From assembly GCF_018860545.1 (NCBI RefSeq), contig NZ_JAHKPN010000039.1, forward strand, positions 62,001-126,000: a stretch of DNA of 64,000 nucleotides. Direction: 5' to 3'. Source of the DNA: Winogradskyella psychrotolerans (GTDB taxonomy: Bacteria; Bacteroidota; Bacteroidia; Flavobacteriales; Flavobacteriaceae). A program made the translations under genes and the position numbers. The first letter of the stretch is position 1. Each line of letters starts with the position of its first letter. This document shows, in pieces, positions 37,750 to 47,212 of the stretch. The notes under the pieces were generated by a model that worked only from the letters and a program-made list of their open reading frames with translations, did not search any database and was not told the DNA's origin.

Positions 37750-40311
37750 TTAGGATTTCGTTTTAGGTTGGTCTCGGTTTATTTCAGTAATGTCTACATC
37801 AGTAGCTTCTACACCAAGCAAGTGTTTGCTAAAATGATCTGCACGCAGCCAAAACGAATATTCCGTCATACTTCCAAATCCATGGCGTTGTCCTGGCATA
37901 AGCATAAAATCGAAACGTTTATTTGCTTTAATCAATTCATTTGCCATTCTAATGGTACCTCCAGGATGCACGTTATTGTCTACATCACCAGTGATTAGCA
38001 TTAATTTTCCTTTTAAATTTCTAGCTAGCGATTGGTTATTGTCAATGAGATATTTGTACTTCACATTACCATCGTCATCCATTTCTTCTTGTACACCATG
38101 ATGCGTTTCACTCCACCAGCTGTTATAAATGCTATTGTCATGGTTTCCGGCTGAAGACACTGCGGCTTTAAAGAAATCAGGGTATACTAACATTGCAGCG
38201 GTAGACATAAATCCACCACCGGAATGACCATAAATCCCTACTTTTTCGATATCGATAAAATCATGTTGGTCCGCGAGTTGCTCTGCAACATGTCTTTTGT
38301 CTGCCAAGCCGTAATCTCTTAGGTTACCATAACCGTAATTATGATACCATTTAGAACGGTCTGGATGGCCACCACGATTTCCCATAGTGACTACAATAAA
38401 GCCTACTTGTGCCATACGGTCTAAACGATCCATTCTAACAGAAAACGATTTGTTTACAGCTTCCGTCTGTGGCCCAGGATAAACATATTCTAATAGTGGA
38501 TATTTTTTTGTGTCATCAAAATCATAAGGCTTATACATGACACCATAAATATCAGTAATACCATCATCTGCTTTCATTTTAAAAGTCTCAGGAAATTGAT
38601 AACCTGTAGCCATTAATTGTGATAAATCGGCCTCTTCTAGTGTCATGATAAGTTTTCCGGTACTCGATCTTAATTCTGATTTAGGAACGGTGTCTACTCT
38701 AGAATAGTTACTCACAAAATAAGCATTAGAATCTGACATGTCAGTACTTGAATTGAAATCACCAGGATTTAAAGCCTTTAGTCCAGTGCCATTTAAGTTA
38801 ACACTATACATGTGCTCGTAATATGGGTCTTGATCTTTTGGTATACCATGGGCCGTAAAGTAAAGGGTTCTGCTTTTTTCATCAACGCCTATTGCGCGTT
38901 CAACATGGTAGGAGCCAGAAGTCACTTGATTTTTTAAGTTTCCTTCAGTGTCATACAAATAATAGTGTGCCCAACCCGAACGTTCTGCCCAATGCAGCAT
39001 TTCGGTTTCGTTATTTAACAATACTAATGGACGTGATTCTATATAGGTGTTAAAACGTTCTTCAATTAACACTTTGGTTTCTCCTGTATTGATATCAGCC
39101 ACACAGATATCTAGTTTTTTACGATCTCTGCTAATAGTACTGTAATAAATTTTCCCTTTTTTTGATAAGAGTAAAGACGGTGAAAAATCATTATCATAAA
39201 CTGATTGTTTTCGTGGCTCACGATATACTTGAATACTTTGCTGTTTTACCGTATCTAATTGTACTTGGATATTACTTTTTGAAGGGATATCAAACACATG
39301 AAGTTCTGTCTTGTAATATTCATCTTCTCCTGGCATATGATATTTATACGTCTCTAAAGTAGGTCGTTTTCCAGAGGTGGTGTTAATTACCCACAGGTCA
39401 TTGATATGTCTTGAATCTGTTCTTTGGAACACAAATTTTTTGGAATCATGAGACCAAATACCACGAACCGATTTACGTTTATCTTTATTTTTAATTTTGG
39501 TTTCGTTGTTTTCACCTCTTCCACTGCTACCGTAGCCATAGTTTTCCTCACCATCTGTAGTCCATTGGTTTTCTACAATAGTCGTATCTTTTTCATTTTC
39601 TACAGCTTTTAGAAAGTTTTCCTTATCCATCCAATATAAATTATGGTGTTTAGAAAATAATACTACCGAGCTGTCTGGAGCAATGTTAGCCCACTTTTTC
39701 CAATCTTCTTTTTCTTTTTTCTTGTTACTAACAACTGTTAAACCATTACTGCCAAGACGGTACTCCAAGTGATACACCTTATTTACTTTTTTAGGTTTTT
39801 TAGCTTTAGCTTTAGCTTTTTTCTTTTTATCTGTTTTAGTAGAATCTGTTTCTTTTAGCGTCTCTTTTTCTTCTTCTAAGTCATCGTCCTTTTTCTCTTC
39901 ATCTACTTTTTCGGTAGATGTCACATAGAATCTTATGGCGGTGTCATTTTTTACAAATTCAAAATTGAACCTTGGTAAATGCTGTGCGTCATATGGATCT
40001 TTGGTGATTTCAGTGAGCCATTTTGCCATTTTTTCATTATCAAAAAGGACTTTTTTAGTTTTTTGATCGGCATCAACAATATAATATTTAGACCCTTCAG
40101 TGGTTTTGTATTGGTACCAAAAACGATTTCCAGTTTTTAGCCAATTAGGTCTTACAGAAGTTGAATGTACTAGTTTTCCCAAGTTGGTTGGAGAGTATTT
40201 AGCTGCAGCTCTGTAATTTGGTGTTGGAGTCTGACTTTCTTTGTCGCTACTTTGTGCACTTATGAGATTAAATGATAAGCTTAAAAAGAGAAGAAGTATT
40301 AATTTTTGCAT
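37750..40311 (-). CDS. Dipeptidyl-peptidase IV-like S9 serine peptidase, exported
   Basis: An 853-residue protein with a signal peptide (~1-20, FNLISAQ), a beta-propeller (DPPIV N-terminal domain, ~60-590) and an alpha/beta-hydrolase domain. The nucleophile is Ser697 in GIYGHSGGGF; the Asp is in GDVDNNVHPGGT and the His in GQRHGFG. Residues ~134-178 form an odd low-complexity insertion that runs from acidic (EEKKDDDLEEEKE) to Lys/Ala-rich (DKKKKAKAKAKKPKK). It would cut N-terminal dipeptides in the periplasm or outside. It is a single gene. Confidence 0.92.
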   Translation of the reverse strand: MQKLILLLFLSLSFNLISAQSSDKESQTPTPNYRAAAKYSPTNLGKLVHSTSVRPNWLKTGNRFWYQYKTTEGSKYYIVDADQKTKKVLFDNEKMAKWLTEITKDPYDAQHLPRFNFEFVKNDTAIRFYVTSTEKVDEEKKDDDLEEEKETLKETDSTKTDKKKKAKAKAKKPKKVNKVYHLEYRLGSNGLTVVSNKKKEKEDWKKWANIAPDSSVVLFSKHHNLYWMDKENFLKAVENEKDTTIVENQWTTDGEENYGYGSSGRGENNETKIKNKDKRKSVRGIWSHDSKKFVFQRTDSRHINDLWVINTTSGKRPTLETYKYHMPGEDEYYKTELHVFDIPSKSNIQVQLDTVKQQSIQVYREPRKQSVYDNDFSPSLLLSKKGKIYYSTISRDRKKLDICVADINTGETKVLIEERFNTYIESRPLVLLNNETEMLHWAERSGWAHYYLYDTEGNLKNQVTSGSYHVERAIGVDEKSRTLYFTAHGIPKDQDPYYEHMYSVNLNGTGLKALNPGDFNSSTDMSDSNAYFVSNYSRVDTVPKSELRSSTGKLIMTLEEADLSQLMATGYQFPETFKMKADDGITDIYGVMYKPYDFDDTKKYPLLEYVYPGPQTEAVNKSFSVRMDRLDRMAQVGFIVVTMGNRGGHPDRSKWYHNYGYGNLRDYGLADKRHVAEQLADQHDFIDIEKVGIYGHSGGGFMSTAAMLVYPDFFKAAVSSAGNHDNSIYNSWWSETHHGVQEEMDDDGNVKYKYLIDNNQSLARNLKGKLMLITGDVDNNVHPGGTIRMANELIKANKRFDFMLMPGQRHGFGSMTEYSFWLRADHFSKHLLGVEATDVDITEINRDQPKTKS

Positions 40312-40480
40312 ACGTAGTGGGTGGTTTAAGATGAGTTTATATGTTGAATTTGCCTAAAATACTTTGAATATTATAAAGTTGGTAAATATTTAACATTAGG
40401 CTAACGAATTAATTGCACTAGTGGTACGCAATTAAAGCGTTTTTAGTATATTCAAATTCTAAAAATAAATTGAAAGATAA

Positions 40481-41485
40481 TTGAGTTGGTTTAAAAAGGA
40501 TCCTTTACAAATTATTGCGTTTCAAGGTTATGGAACGGATTCCCATTTTTACGCTAGAGGTAGAGCTTTGGAAGACGAATCTATTGACTTAGATGATCAA
40601 CATGTTTGGCATCTCATTGTGAATACTTGGAAACGTTTTGAAACCGATGAAATTAAACATGTTGGTTTAGATTTAAAGCTTCCCAATAATAAAGTTTTAA
40701 AGGTTACAACCGATGATAATGGGTATTTTATAGTAAAAGAAAACTTAGAAAACCTAAATGACTTAACAAATGAAGAAGGTTGGTTGTCTTATGAATTATC
40801 TTATAATGATATTGGGATTAAACGGGTTATTCAAAATAAAAATAAATTTCCAGGCGAACTTTTAATTCCGTCTCAAAAAGCTGAATTTGGTGTAGCCAGT
40901 GATATTGATGATACTATTTTACACACGGGAGTAGTTTCTATTTTGAAATGGAAAGTGATTTATAACTCTATTTTTAAACATGCAAAGAATAGAATTCCAT
41001 TAGAGGGTTCTGCAGAATTTTATCATAAATTACATCGTGGTGTTTCCGGTAGTAATGCCAATCCTATTTTTTATGTAAGTCATAGTCCTTGGAATTTGTA
41101 TCGTTATTTGGAACTTTTTTTAAGGCAGAATAATTTCCCTAAAGGACCTATTTTATTACGAAGTCTTAGTAATCTGCTCCGAAAAAAATCGCATGACGAC
41201 AAACCACAAAAACAAAAGGAAATTTTGAACCTGCTTAAAACATATCCAGATTTACCTTTTATCTTAATTGGAGATAGTGGTGAGCATGATCCGGATATTT
41301 ATATAGAAATTGCTGAAGAATTTCCTGATCGAATTTTAGCTATTTATTTACGTAGCGTAAAACACAAAAAGAAAATGTTGCGCGTTAGAGATATTGTTGA
41401 AGGTTATAAAACAACACCTATGGTATTAGTTGAAAATAGTGAGCAAGCCATTAAACATGCTAGAGAAAGTGGATTTATTGTTTAA
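40481..41485 (+). CDS. App1-type phosphatidate phosphatase domain protein
   Basis: A 334-residue protein with the App1/DUF2183 fold. The HAD-like acid phosphatase motif is VASDIDDTIL (Asp141, Asp143, Thr145); a later LIGDSGEHDPDIY is the distal motif. An N-terminal beta-domain (~1-120) resembles the usual companion domain. The start is TTG at 40481: an in-frame TAA lies just before it and SWFKKDPLQI fits the expected N-terminus. Yeast App1 dephosphorylates phosphatidate; the bacterial substrate is unknown. Its stop shares a TTAA with the convergent kinase gene. Confidence 0.85.
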   Translation: MSWFKKDPLQIIAFQGYGTDSHFYARGRALEDESIDLDDQHVWHLIVNTWKRFETDEIKHVGLDLKLPNNKVLKVTTDDNGYFIVKENLENLNDLTNEEGWLSYELSYNDIGIKRVIQNKNKFPGELLIPSQKAEFGVASDIDDTILHTGVVSILKWKVIYNSIFKHAKNRIPLEGSAEFYHKLHRGVSGSNANPIFYVSHSPWNLYRYLELFLRQNNFPKGPILLRSLSNLLRKKSHDDKPQKQKEILNLLKTYPDLPFILIGDSGEHDPDIYIEIAEEFPDRILAIYLRSVKHKKKMLRVRDIVEGYKTTPMVLVENSEQAIKHARESGFIV

Positions 41486-42096
41486 AATAACCCATTAATC
41501 TGTGCATCGATTCTATTAATAATATCTCCTAAATCTTCAGGATTGGCAACAAAATCTAAATTATCTACATCAATGATAAGTAAGTTCCCTTTGTCATAAG
41601 TAGAAATCCAAGCTTCGTAACGTTCGTTTAAGCGACTTAAATAATCGATACTAATGGTGTTTTCATAATCGCGGCCTCTTTTATGAATTTGAGCCACTAA
41701 GTTAGGAATAGAACTACGCAGGTAAACTAATAAATCTGGACCTTTGACAAACGATTCCATGAGCTCAAAAAGTGATGAGTAATTCTCAAAATCGCGATTA
41801 GTCATTAAACCCATAGCGTGCAAGTTAGGAGCAAAAATATGTGCATCTTCATAGATGGTTCTGTCTTGAATGATGTCTTTTCCACTATCGTGAATTTGAT
41901 TGACTTGGCGAAACCTACTGTTTAAGAAATAGACTTGTAAATTGAAGCTCCAACGTTCCATCTGATTATAAAAATCATCTAAATACGGGTTGTCCACAAC
42001 GTCTTCCAATTGTGCCTCCCATTTAAAGTGTTTGGCGAGTAATTTTGTGAGTGTTGTTTTTCCAGCTCCTATATTTCCTGCAACGGCAAAATGCAT
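41482..42096 (-). CDS. Deoxynucleoside kinase
   Basis: A 204-residue dNK-family kinase that phosphorylates deoxynucleosides for salvage. The P-loop is GNIGAGKTT (7-15). The DRTIYEDAHIF (DRS-like) motif and the lid arginines in HKRGRDYE are present. Length is normal. It sits 3 bp after the small exported protein gene, so they may share a transcript, and it overlaps the App1 gene stop on the other strand. Confidence 0.92.
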   Translation of the reverse strand: MHFAVAGNIGAGKTTLTKLLAKHFKWEAQLEDVVDNPYLDDFYNQMERWSFNLQVYFLNSRFRQVNQIHDSGKDIIQDRTIYEDAHIFAPNLHAMGLMTNRDFENYSSLFELMESFVKGPDLLVYLRSSIPNLVAQIHKRGRDYENTISIDYLSRLNERYEAWISTYDKGNLLIIDVDNLDFVANPEDLGDIINRIDAQINGLF

Positions 42097-42099
42097 AAT

Positions 42100-42894
42100 C
42101 TATTCTATTTTTAATTGGTAACGACGTAGTAAATTGAAGTCGTAAATATACACCGTTTCATTGGTTACCAAAAACTGTTTTATTAACATTTTTGGATGTA
42201 GAATGGGTTTAATTATGGACTTGTTTTTTTCTAGGATAAATAGTGATTCATCTTTTTTTAGAACTAAATGCGCTTCATTAAATGCTAAGCCTTCATAACC
42301 TGAGTTTTCTATTTTTCGGATTAAACTGCCAAAGTAATTATACACGTAGAGGTAATTTTTAGTGAGTAAATAGCAATAATTATAATCGCTTTTTAAGTCT
42401 AACACCTCAGATTGAACAGGTACCGTTTTCAGTTTAATTTTATTGGTTTTAAAATCATACAATTCTAAATATTGATAATCTTGATTGAATAGCCAAAGCG
42501 AATTATCATAGCCTGAAGACACAAAAGACACGTTTTTGTAGGGTTGGATAGTATTAAAATCTACTTTTTTAATTTCAGCCAAACGATTATCTAAAATCAC
42601 AACCGTATTAAAGTCTTTATAAAAGAGATTTAACTTTAAGGGATTAAATGTATTTGCAGAGGTAATGTCTCCCAATTGAAAATTGGCATAGGTAATAATA
42701 GTATCTTTTGTTTTCTTATGAAATGAATTGTTGTCAGTGGCATAGTAAAGCGTACCGAAATTATCAATTCCAAAAATGGCTTTCGCTTCTAGTTGTGTTG
42801 AATCTTTTAAGATTGCTGTGATTTGTTTTTGTACGTCCTGTTGTGAAAAGCTAAGACATCCGAAGAGTAGAAAAAAATATATTAACTTTTGCAT
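42100..42894 (-). CDS. Exported protein of unknown function, beta-propeller-like
   Basis: A 264-residue protein with a signal peptide (~1-17, CLSFSQ). The rest is rich in beta-strands with repeated patterns (LYDFKTNKIKLKTVP, YLYVYNYFGSLIRKIE, VYIYDFNLLRRYQLKIE) that look like blades of a small propeller, but no named family is recognised. It begins 94 bp before the response-regulator end and is followed after 3 bp by the deoxynucleoside kinase gene. Function not evident. Confidence 0.7.
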   Translation of the reverse strand: MQKLIYFFLLFGCLSFSQQDVQKQITAILKDSTQLEAKAIFGIDNFGTLYYATDNNSFHKKTKDTIITYANFQLGDITSANTFNPLKLNLFYKDFNTVVILDNRLAEIKKVDFNTIQPYKNVSFVSSGYDNSLWLFNQDYQYLELYDFKTNKIKLKTVPVQSEVLDLKSDYNYCYLLTKNYLYVYNYFGSLIRKIENSGYEGLAFNEAHLVLKKDESLFILEKNKSIIKPILHPKMLIKQFLVTNETVYIYDFNLLRRYQLKIE

Positions 42895-42988
42895 GATTGT
42901 AGGTGAATAGGCATGAAAAGTACGAAAAATGTGTTAGACTTTGCCTCAGGACCTCGCAGGTTTTTTTAATGATAGGCTTATCTATAAT

Positions 42989-43672
42989 TTAATCGGTCAA
43001 TTTATATCCAAATCCTCTCACATTAATAATCTGAATGTTCGCATCCTTGCTTAATTTTTTGCGTAGCTTGGTAATGAAAACATCCATACTTCTAGCCGTA
43101 AAAAAATCATCAGTGCCCCAAAGTTTATTCAATATTACAGAACGGTCTAATACTTGGTTTTTGTTTTTAATCAGATGAAATAGTAAATGTGCTTCTCTGT
43201 GTGTGAGCTGTACAAAGTTGTCGTTTTTAAATTTTAATTGTTGCTTTGGGAAATCGAAAGTAAACTCTCCAAGCGTTATGACTTCTGACGTCTTTTGAGT
43301 TTTGGTTCTATAAACTAAATTATGAACTCTTACTATAAGTTCTTCAATACTAAACGGTTTTTTTAGGTAATCGTTCCCCCCTAAAGAAAAGCCCTCAACA
43401 ACATCTGCTGTTTGTGATTTTGCCGTTAGAAATATTATAGGAATCGTATCATCAATAGCTCTAATGTCTTTAGCCAAAGTAAAACCATCTTTTTTGGGCA
43501 TCATAACATCGAGTATTAATAGTTCTGGCGCTTCGGTTTGATACTTTTTTAAGGCAATGTCTCCATTTTCACAAAGTATGACTTCGAAATTTCGGGTTTC
43601 AAGACTTTCTTTAATAATTTGCCCAAGAGACGCTTCGTCTTCAGCCAATAACAGTTTGATTTTATTAGCCAT
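42989..43672 (-). CDS. OmpR-family response regulator (RprY-like)
   Basis: A 227-residue regulator. The receiver domain has LLAEDEASL, phosphoacceptor Asp55 in LLILDVMMPKKDG, TAK and LKKPF; the C-terminal winged helix has LTHREAHLLFHLIKNK and INVRGFGYKLTD. It is translated from an ATG that overlaps the kinase stop by 8 bp. OmpR-type proteins bind direct repeats spaced by about one helical turn, so the GTTAAC array 1.5 kb upstream, in the promoter of its own operon, is its likely target (inference). Confidence 0.93.
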   Translation of the reverse strand: MANKIKLLLAEDEASLGQIIKESLETRNFEVILCENGDIALKKYQTEAPELLILDVMMPKKDGFTLAKDIRAIDDTIPIIFLTAKSQTADVVEGFSLGGNDYLKKPFSIEELIVRVHNLVYRTKTQKTSEVITLGEFTFDFPKQQLKFKNDNFVQLTHREAHLLFHLIKNKNQVLDRSVILNKLWGTDDFFTARSMDVFITKLRKKLSKDANIQIINVRGFGYKLTD

Positions 43673-45185
43673 TTGGAAGGGTGATTTTAAAAGTGGTTAA
43701 TTCAGGATGTAATTCCAACACAATAGAACCGTTATGCTTTTCGATAATGGTTTTAGTATAATATAAACCAATGCCGAATCCTTTAACATCGTGGGTGTTG
43801 CCTTTTGGAACACGATAAAATTTTTCGAAAATTTGGTCTTTGCTTGTTTTGGTTAAACTATTCCCATTATCTGAAATTAGAATATTTGTTTCGTTTTTAT
43901 GAGCTATGAGAGTCACAGAAATCCTATTTCCGCCATATTTTACAGCATTGTCTAGTACATTGTTTAATGCGTTTTCAATATGAAAAATATCTGCTTTAAT
44001 AATTAAACTTTCAAGTTGAAAATCGCATGTAAATGTAGTTTCTGAATATTGCATTTTATAGCGATTTATCAATGACCCTAGCAATTCAACGAGATTAAAA
44101 GTTTCTTTATTTAATTCTAAATTGTCACTATCTAAAGTCGCGGTTTCTAATAATTTTTCGACCATAATTGTCAATTTTCCTAACTGCTCAGAAGACATGT
44201 TGAGGTATTTTTTTGTTCTAGCTTTATCATCAATGGCATTAAAATTATTAATACTTTCTAATGCCGCACTTATGGTGGCAATAGGTGTTTTAAACTCATG
44301 TGTAATATTACTAATTAAATCATTTTTGACTTCTGCTGATTGCTTCTGGTATTTTATGATTTTTAAAAGATAAAATAAGCAACTGATTACGGCTAAAACC
44401 AAAAGTGTAGATATGAGGATCCCTCCGAGTATACGATATAAAATAACTTTAGTGGTGTTGGTGAATAGAATAGTTAATAATGATCCTTTGGGTAGAAATG
44501 TGGATTTTGAATCGGTTTTTAAATAAGCCTTCGGTGTTTGGCTATGGTCTGCAAGTGGTGTTTCTTTGGTTTTAATTAAATAGTCTATGCTGTGATTAGG
44601 TTTTTTATAATCTAAATAAAAACGGACATCAATATTTTTTCGTTTAAATTCTTCTGCTATTTGATGTTCTACAGCCTTAAGATCAAGAGTATCATTATTT
44701 ATAGAAATCATGACTTTAGAGGTCAAAAATTCAGCATTTCTTAAAGTGGCATCTTTGTTATTTAGACGGTCTAATTTATCTTTTGATGAAGAGTCTCGTT
44801 CTTCACTTTGCTTTTGGAATAGTGAGTCTGCCTTAAGCCCTCTAAGTATAGTTATACCTTCAATAGCGTTGACATCTAATGAGTCTATGTTTTTAAATTC
44901 TCGACTTGTCTCTTTAATGTTTTTCAAGAAATTTTGTAGTTTACTACCTTCCTTAAAAGCATTCTTTTGTTCTTTACCTTCTAGAAAAACACCAATAGTT
45001 GTCCGTTCCGCTAAGGCTGTATAATAGTCATCTACCGCTTTGTCTAAGCTAATTTGTACGTCGTTAATAAGCTGTTGCTTGTTGGTTTGGTAATTTTTAT
45101 AATTCCAATAGATTTGAATACCAATGGTTGAGACGATGACTACTACAATGGTATATAATATTAAGCGATATCTTTTAGTATCCAT
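43665..45185 (-). CDS. Sensor histidine kinase (RprX-like)
   Basis: A 506-residue kinase with an N-terminal membrane segment (~8-25), a periplasmic sensor region (~26-250), a second membrane segment (~251-275), a HisKA domain with His296 in ISNITHEFKTPIA, and HATPase motifs (NALNNVLDNAVKYGG, ISDNG, KGFGIGLYYTK). It forms a two-component system with the following regulator. It is transcribed away from the GLPGLI genes. A perfect TACATTTG -7 box lies on its strand at 45197-45190, so transcription may start at or next to the ATG. Confidence 0.93.
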   Translation of the reverse strand: MDTKRYRLILYTIVVVIVSTIGIQIYWNYKNYQTNKQQLINDVQISLDKAVDDYYTALAERTTIGVFLEGKEQKNAFKEGSKLQNFLKNIKETSREFKNIDSLDVNAIEGITILRGLKADSLFQKQSEERDSSSKDKLDRLNNKDATLRNAEFLTSKVMISINNDTLDLKAVEHQIAEEFKRKNIDVRFYLDYKKPNHSIDYLIKTKETPLADHSQTPKAYLKTDSKSTFLPKGSLLTILFTNTTKVILYRILGGILISTLLVLAVISCLFYLLKIIKYQKQSAEVKNDLISNITHEFKTPIATISAALESINNFNAIDDKARTKKYLNMSSEQLGKLTIMVEKLLETATLDSDNLELNKETFNLVELLGSLINRYKMQYSETTFTCDFQLESLIIKADIFHIENALNNVLDNAVKYGGNRISVTLIAHKNETNILISDNGNSLTKTSKDQIFEKFYRVPKGNTHDVKGFGIGLYYTKTIIEKHNGSIVLELHPELTTFKITLPNG

Positions 45186-45189
45186 AATT

Positions 45190-45197
45190 CAAATGTA
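45190..45197 (-). promoter_or_regulatory. -7 box of the kinase promoter
   Basis: TACATTTG on the minus strand matches the Bacteroidota TAnnTTTG consensus at all positions. It ends 5 bases before the kinase ATG at 45185, which predicts a leaderless or near-leaderless mRNA. No -33 TTTG is seen at the right distance; the GTTAAC array begins 28 bp upstream, as expected if an activator replaces it. Confidence 0.5.
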
Positions 45198-45225
45198 TAA
45201 AGTAATTATTTAGTTTAAGTTATCG

Positions 45226-45293
45226 GTTAACACACGTTAACATTAGTTAACCTTATACTTACGTTAACTTGTAGATATTTGTAGGGTGTTAAC
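45226..45293. promoter_or_regulatory. Array of five GTTAAC sites with GLPGLI promoter
   Basis: Perfect GTTAAC palindromes start at 45226, 45236, 45246, 45263 and 45288. The first three are exactly 10 bp apart, one helical turn, as expected for an OmpR-type dimer series. The site at 45263 is followed after 5 bases by GATATTTG (45274-45281), a 7/8 match to the -7 box, then TAG. The array lies between the divergent kinase and GLPGLI promoters and is the probable control region of both. Confidence 0.7.
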
Positions 45294-45310
45294 TGTAAAA
45301 CCAAAAACTA

Positions 45311-46159
45311 ATGACAACCATTTTAAGACTTATAATTTTAATAGTACTAAGCTCTACGACCTTTATGAGCGCCCAAGATTTTCAAGGAGTAGCCACATAT
45401 AGAACTCATCGCGATTTTGATATTAAAATGGACAGCACCAAAATGAACGATGCGATGCAAAAGCGAATGATGGAGATGATGAAAAAGCAGTTTCAGAAAA
45501 CATACCTATTAACTTTTGATAAAAATTCATCTTTATATAAACAAGAAGCAGAATTAGATAAACCTCAAGTTGGAGGTGGAATTCAGATGTCTTTTGGCAG
45601 CAGTGGTTCAGATGTGTTTTATAAAAATATTAAGCACAAAACTTATGCTGATCAAAAAGAAACGATGGGAAAGAATTTCTTAATTAAAGATTCTATTTCT
45701 CCAATCGAATGGAAGCTAGAATCTGATACAAAACATATTGGTGAATACCTGTGTTTTAAAGCAACGTATTCGAAACAGATTCCTAAAATGAATTTAAACT
45801 TTAATAGTAATTCAAATATTGAGGATGACAATGCGGAGGATAAAGAACCAGAAATGGAAGAACGTACTATAACAGCTTGGTACACGCCTCAGATTCCTGT
45901 AAGTAATGGTCCTGCAAAGTACCAAGGGCTTCCTGGTTTAATTTTAGAAATCCACGATGGAAAACTAACAGTTATCTGTAGTAAAATTGTCATCAATCCC
46001 GAAGAAAAAATAGAGATTGAAGAACCTACCAAAGGTAAAGCAGTTTCGCAAATGGAATATGATGATATTATGGAGAAAAAAACAAAAGAAATGATGGAGC
46101 GTTATGCTCCAAGTAGAGGATCTAAAGATGGAGCAATCCATATATCAATTGGAGGTTAA
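45311..46159 (+). CDS. GLPGLI-family exported protein, first copy
   Basis: A 282-residue protein with a signal peptide (~1-20, TFMSAQ) and the signature GLPGLI at residues 206-211 in YQGLPGLILEIHDG. The region before it reads AWYTPQIPVSNGP, shared with the next gene (AWYTPQIPVNQGP). The two also share an early DFQG segment, a Met/Lys-rich stretch, a YLLTFDKNSSLYKQE / YTLTFTKSESIYKEE pattern and KNFLIKD / KQFLIKD, so they are paralogues. GLPGLI proteins are periplasmic or surface proteins of unknown function, often beside TonB-dependent receptors, as here. Confidence 0.92.
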   Translation: MTTILRLIILIVLSSTTFMSAQDFQGVATYRTHRDFDIKMDSTKMNDAMQKRMMEMMKKQFQKTYLLTFDKNSSLYKQEAELDKPQVGGGIQMSFGSSGSDVFYKNIKHKTYADQKETMGKNFLIKDSISPIEWKLESDTKHIGEYLCFKATYSKQIPKMNLNFNSNSNIEDDNAEDKEPEMEERTITAWYTPQIPVSNGPAKYQGLPGLILEIHDGKLTVICSKIVINPEEKIEIEEPTKGKAVSQMEYDDIMEKKTKEMMERYAPSRGSKDGAIHISIGG

Positions 46160-46163
46160 TTTT

Positions 46164-46208
46164 CTTAACATAAGTTTAACAAGTTGAGACTTAACTTTTA
46201 TTCATTTG
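46164..46208 (+). promoter_or_regulatory. Promoter of the second GLPGLI gene
   Basis: CTTAAC (46164), TTTAAC (46175) and CTTAAC (46190) are variants of the GTTAAC site. The last is followed after 5 bases by TTCATTTG (46201-46208) and then TAG. This is the same order and spacing as upstream of the first GLPGLI gene, giving the shared pattern TTAACTTnTAnnnATTTGTAG. Confidence 0.6.
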
Positions 46209-46269
46209 TAGAGTCTTATGGACGTAAGATGAACCAAATTCGATACCGAATTTAATTAGAACACTAAGA

Positions 46270-47136
46270 ATGAATAGATTACCATTTAAGATTGCGATAG
46301 TATTAACTTTGTTTTTTACTAGCACTAATTTATTTGCACAAGATTTTCAAGGCAAAGCGGTTTATATGTCCAAAACAACTATGGATATGGATCAATTTGG
46401 AGGACAAGACATGACTCCAGAGCGAAAAAAGCAAATTCAAGAACGTATGAAGAGCTTTTTAGAAAAAGAATATACATTAACCTTTACTAAATCAGAATCT
46501 ATTTATAAAGAGGAAGAAAAATTAGCTGCACCAGGAAGTAGTGGTGGTAGACGAGGTTTTGGAGCTAGTTTATCTGGTGGACCAAAATATAAGAATGTAC
46601 AAACTAAAGAAATGATTCAAGACCAAGAGTTTTTTGGTAAGCAATTTTTGATTAAAGACGAATTGAAAGATTTAGAATGGAAAATGGGTACTGAAACCAA
46701 GGTAATAGGTCAATATACCTGTTTTAAAGCTACGGCAACTGTAGTTCCTAGTGGATTAGATATTAGTAGTTTTAGAGGTCCGAGAGGAAGAGATCGAAAT
46801 GATACGGAGAAAGATACTACAGATTCTAATACGCCTAAAGCACCAAAAACTATAGAGGTTGTGGCTTGGTACACACCTCAAATTCCTGTTAATCAAGGAC
46901 CAGATGATTATTGGGGTTTACCGGGATTAATATTAGAAGTTAATGCAGATCGTACAACGATACTTTGTACGCAGATTGTATTAAATCCAAAAGACAAGGA
47001 AACCATTGAAAAGCCTAAAAAAGGTCAAGTGGTAACACAAGCAGAATATACCGAAATCACTACTAAAAAGATGGAAGAGATGCGCGAAATGTATGGCGGA
47101 CGTGGTGGACGAGGCGGAGGACGCGGAAGAAATTAA
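46270..47136 (+). CDS. GLPGLI-family exported protein, second copy
   Basis: A 288-residue paralogue of the preceding protein, with a signal peptide (~1-24, TNLFAQ), GLPGLI at residues 216-221 (WGLPGLILEVNAD), and a Gly/Arg-rich tail (GGRGGRGGGRGRN) that the first copy lacks. A second Gly/Arg patch lies near ~96 (GSSGGRRGFG). It has its own copy of the TTAAC/ATTTGTAG promoter. The TonB-dependent receptor follows after 76 bp. A binding partner or chaperone role for that receptor is possible but unproven. Confidence 0.92.
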   Translation: MNRLPFKIAIVLTLFFTSTNLFAQDFQGKAVYMSKTTMDMDQFGGQDMTPERKKQIQERMKSFLEKEYTLTFTKSESIYKEEEKLAAPGSSGGRRGFGASLSGGPKYKNVQTKEMIQDQEFFGKQFLIKDELKDLEWKMGTETKVIGQYTCFKATATVVPSGLDISSFRGPRGRDRNDTEKDTTDSNTPKAPKTIEVVAWYTPQIPVNQGPDDYWGLPGLILEVNADRTTILCTQIVLNPKDKETIEKPKKGQVVTQAEYTEITTKKMEEMREMYGGRGGRGGGRGRN

Positions 47137-47212
47137 AATTACAACTAACCAACTCTAATGAAGAGCAGAGTCTAAACCACGCTCTCAAATACCAACCATA
47201 GAAATTATTTAT

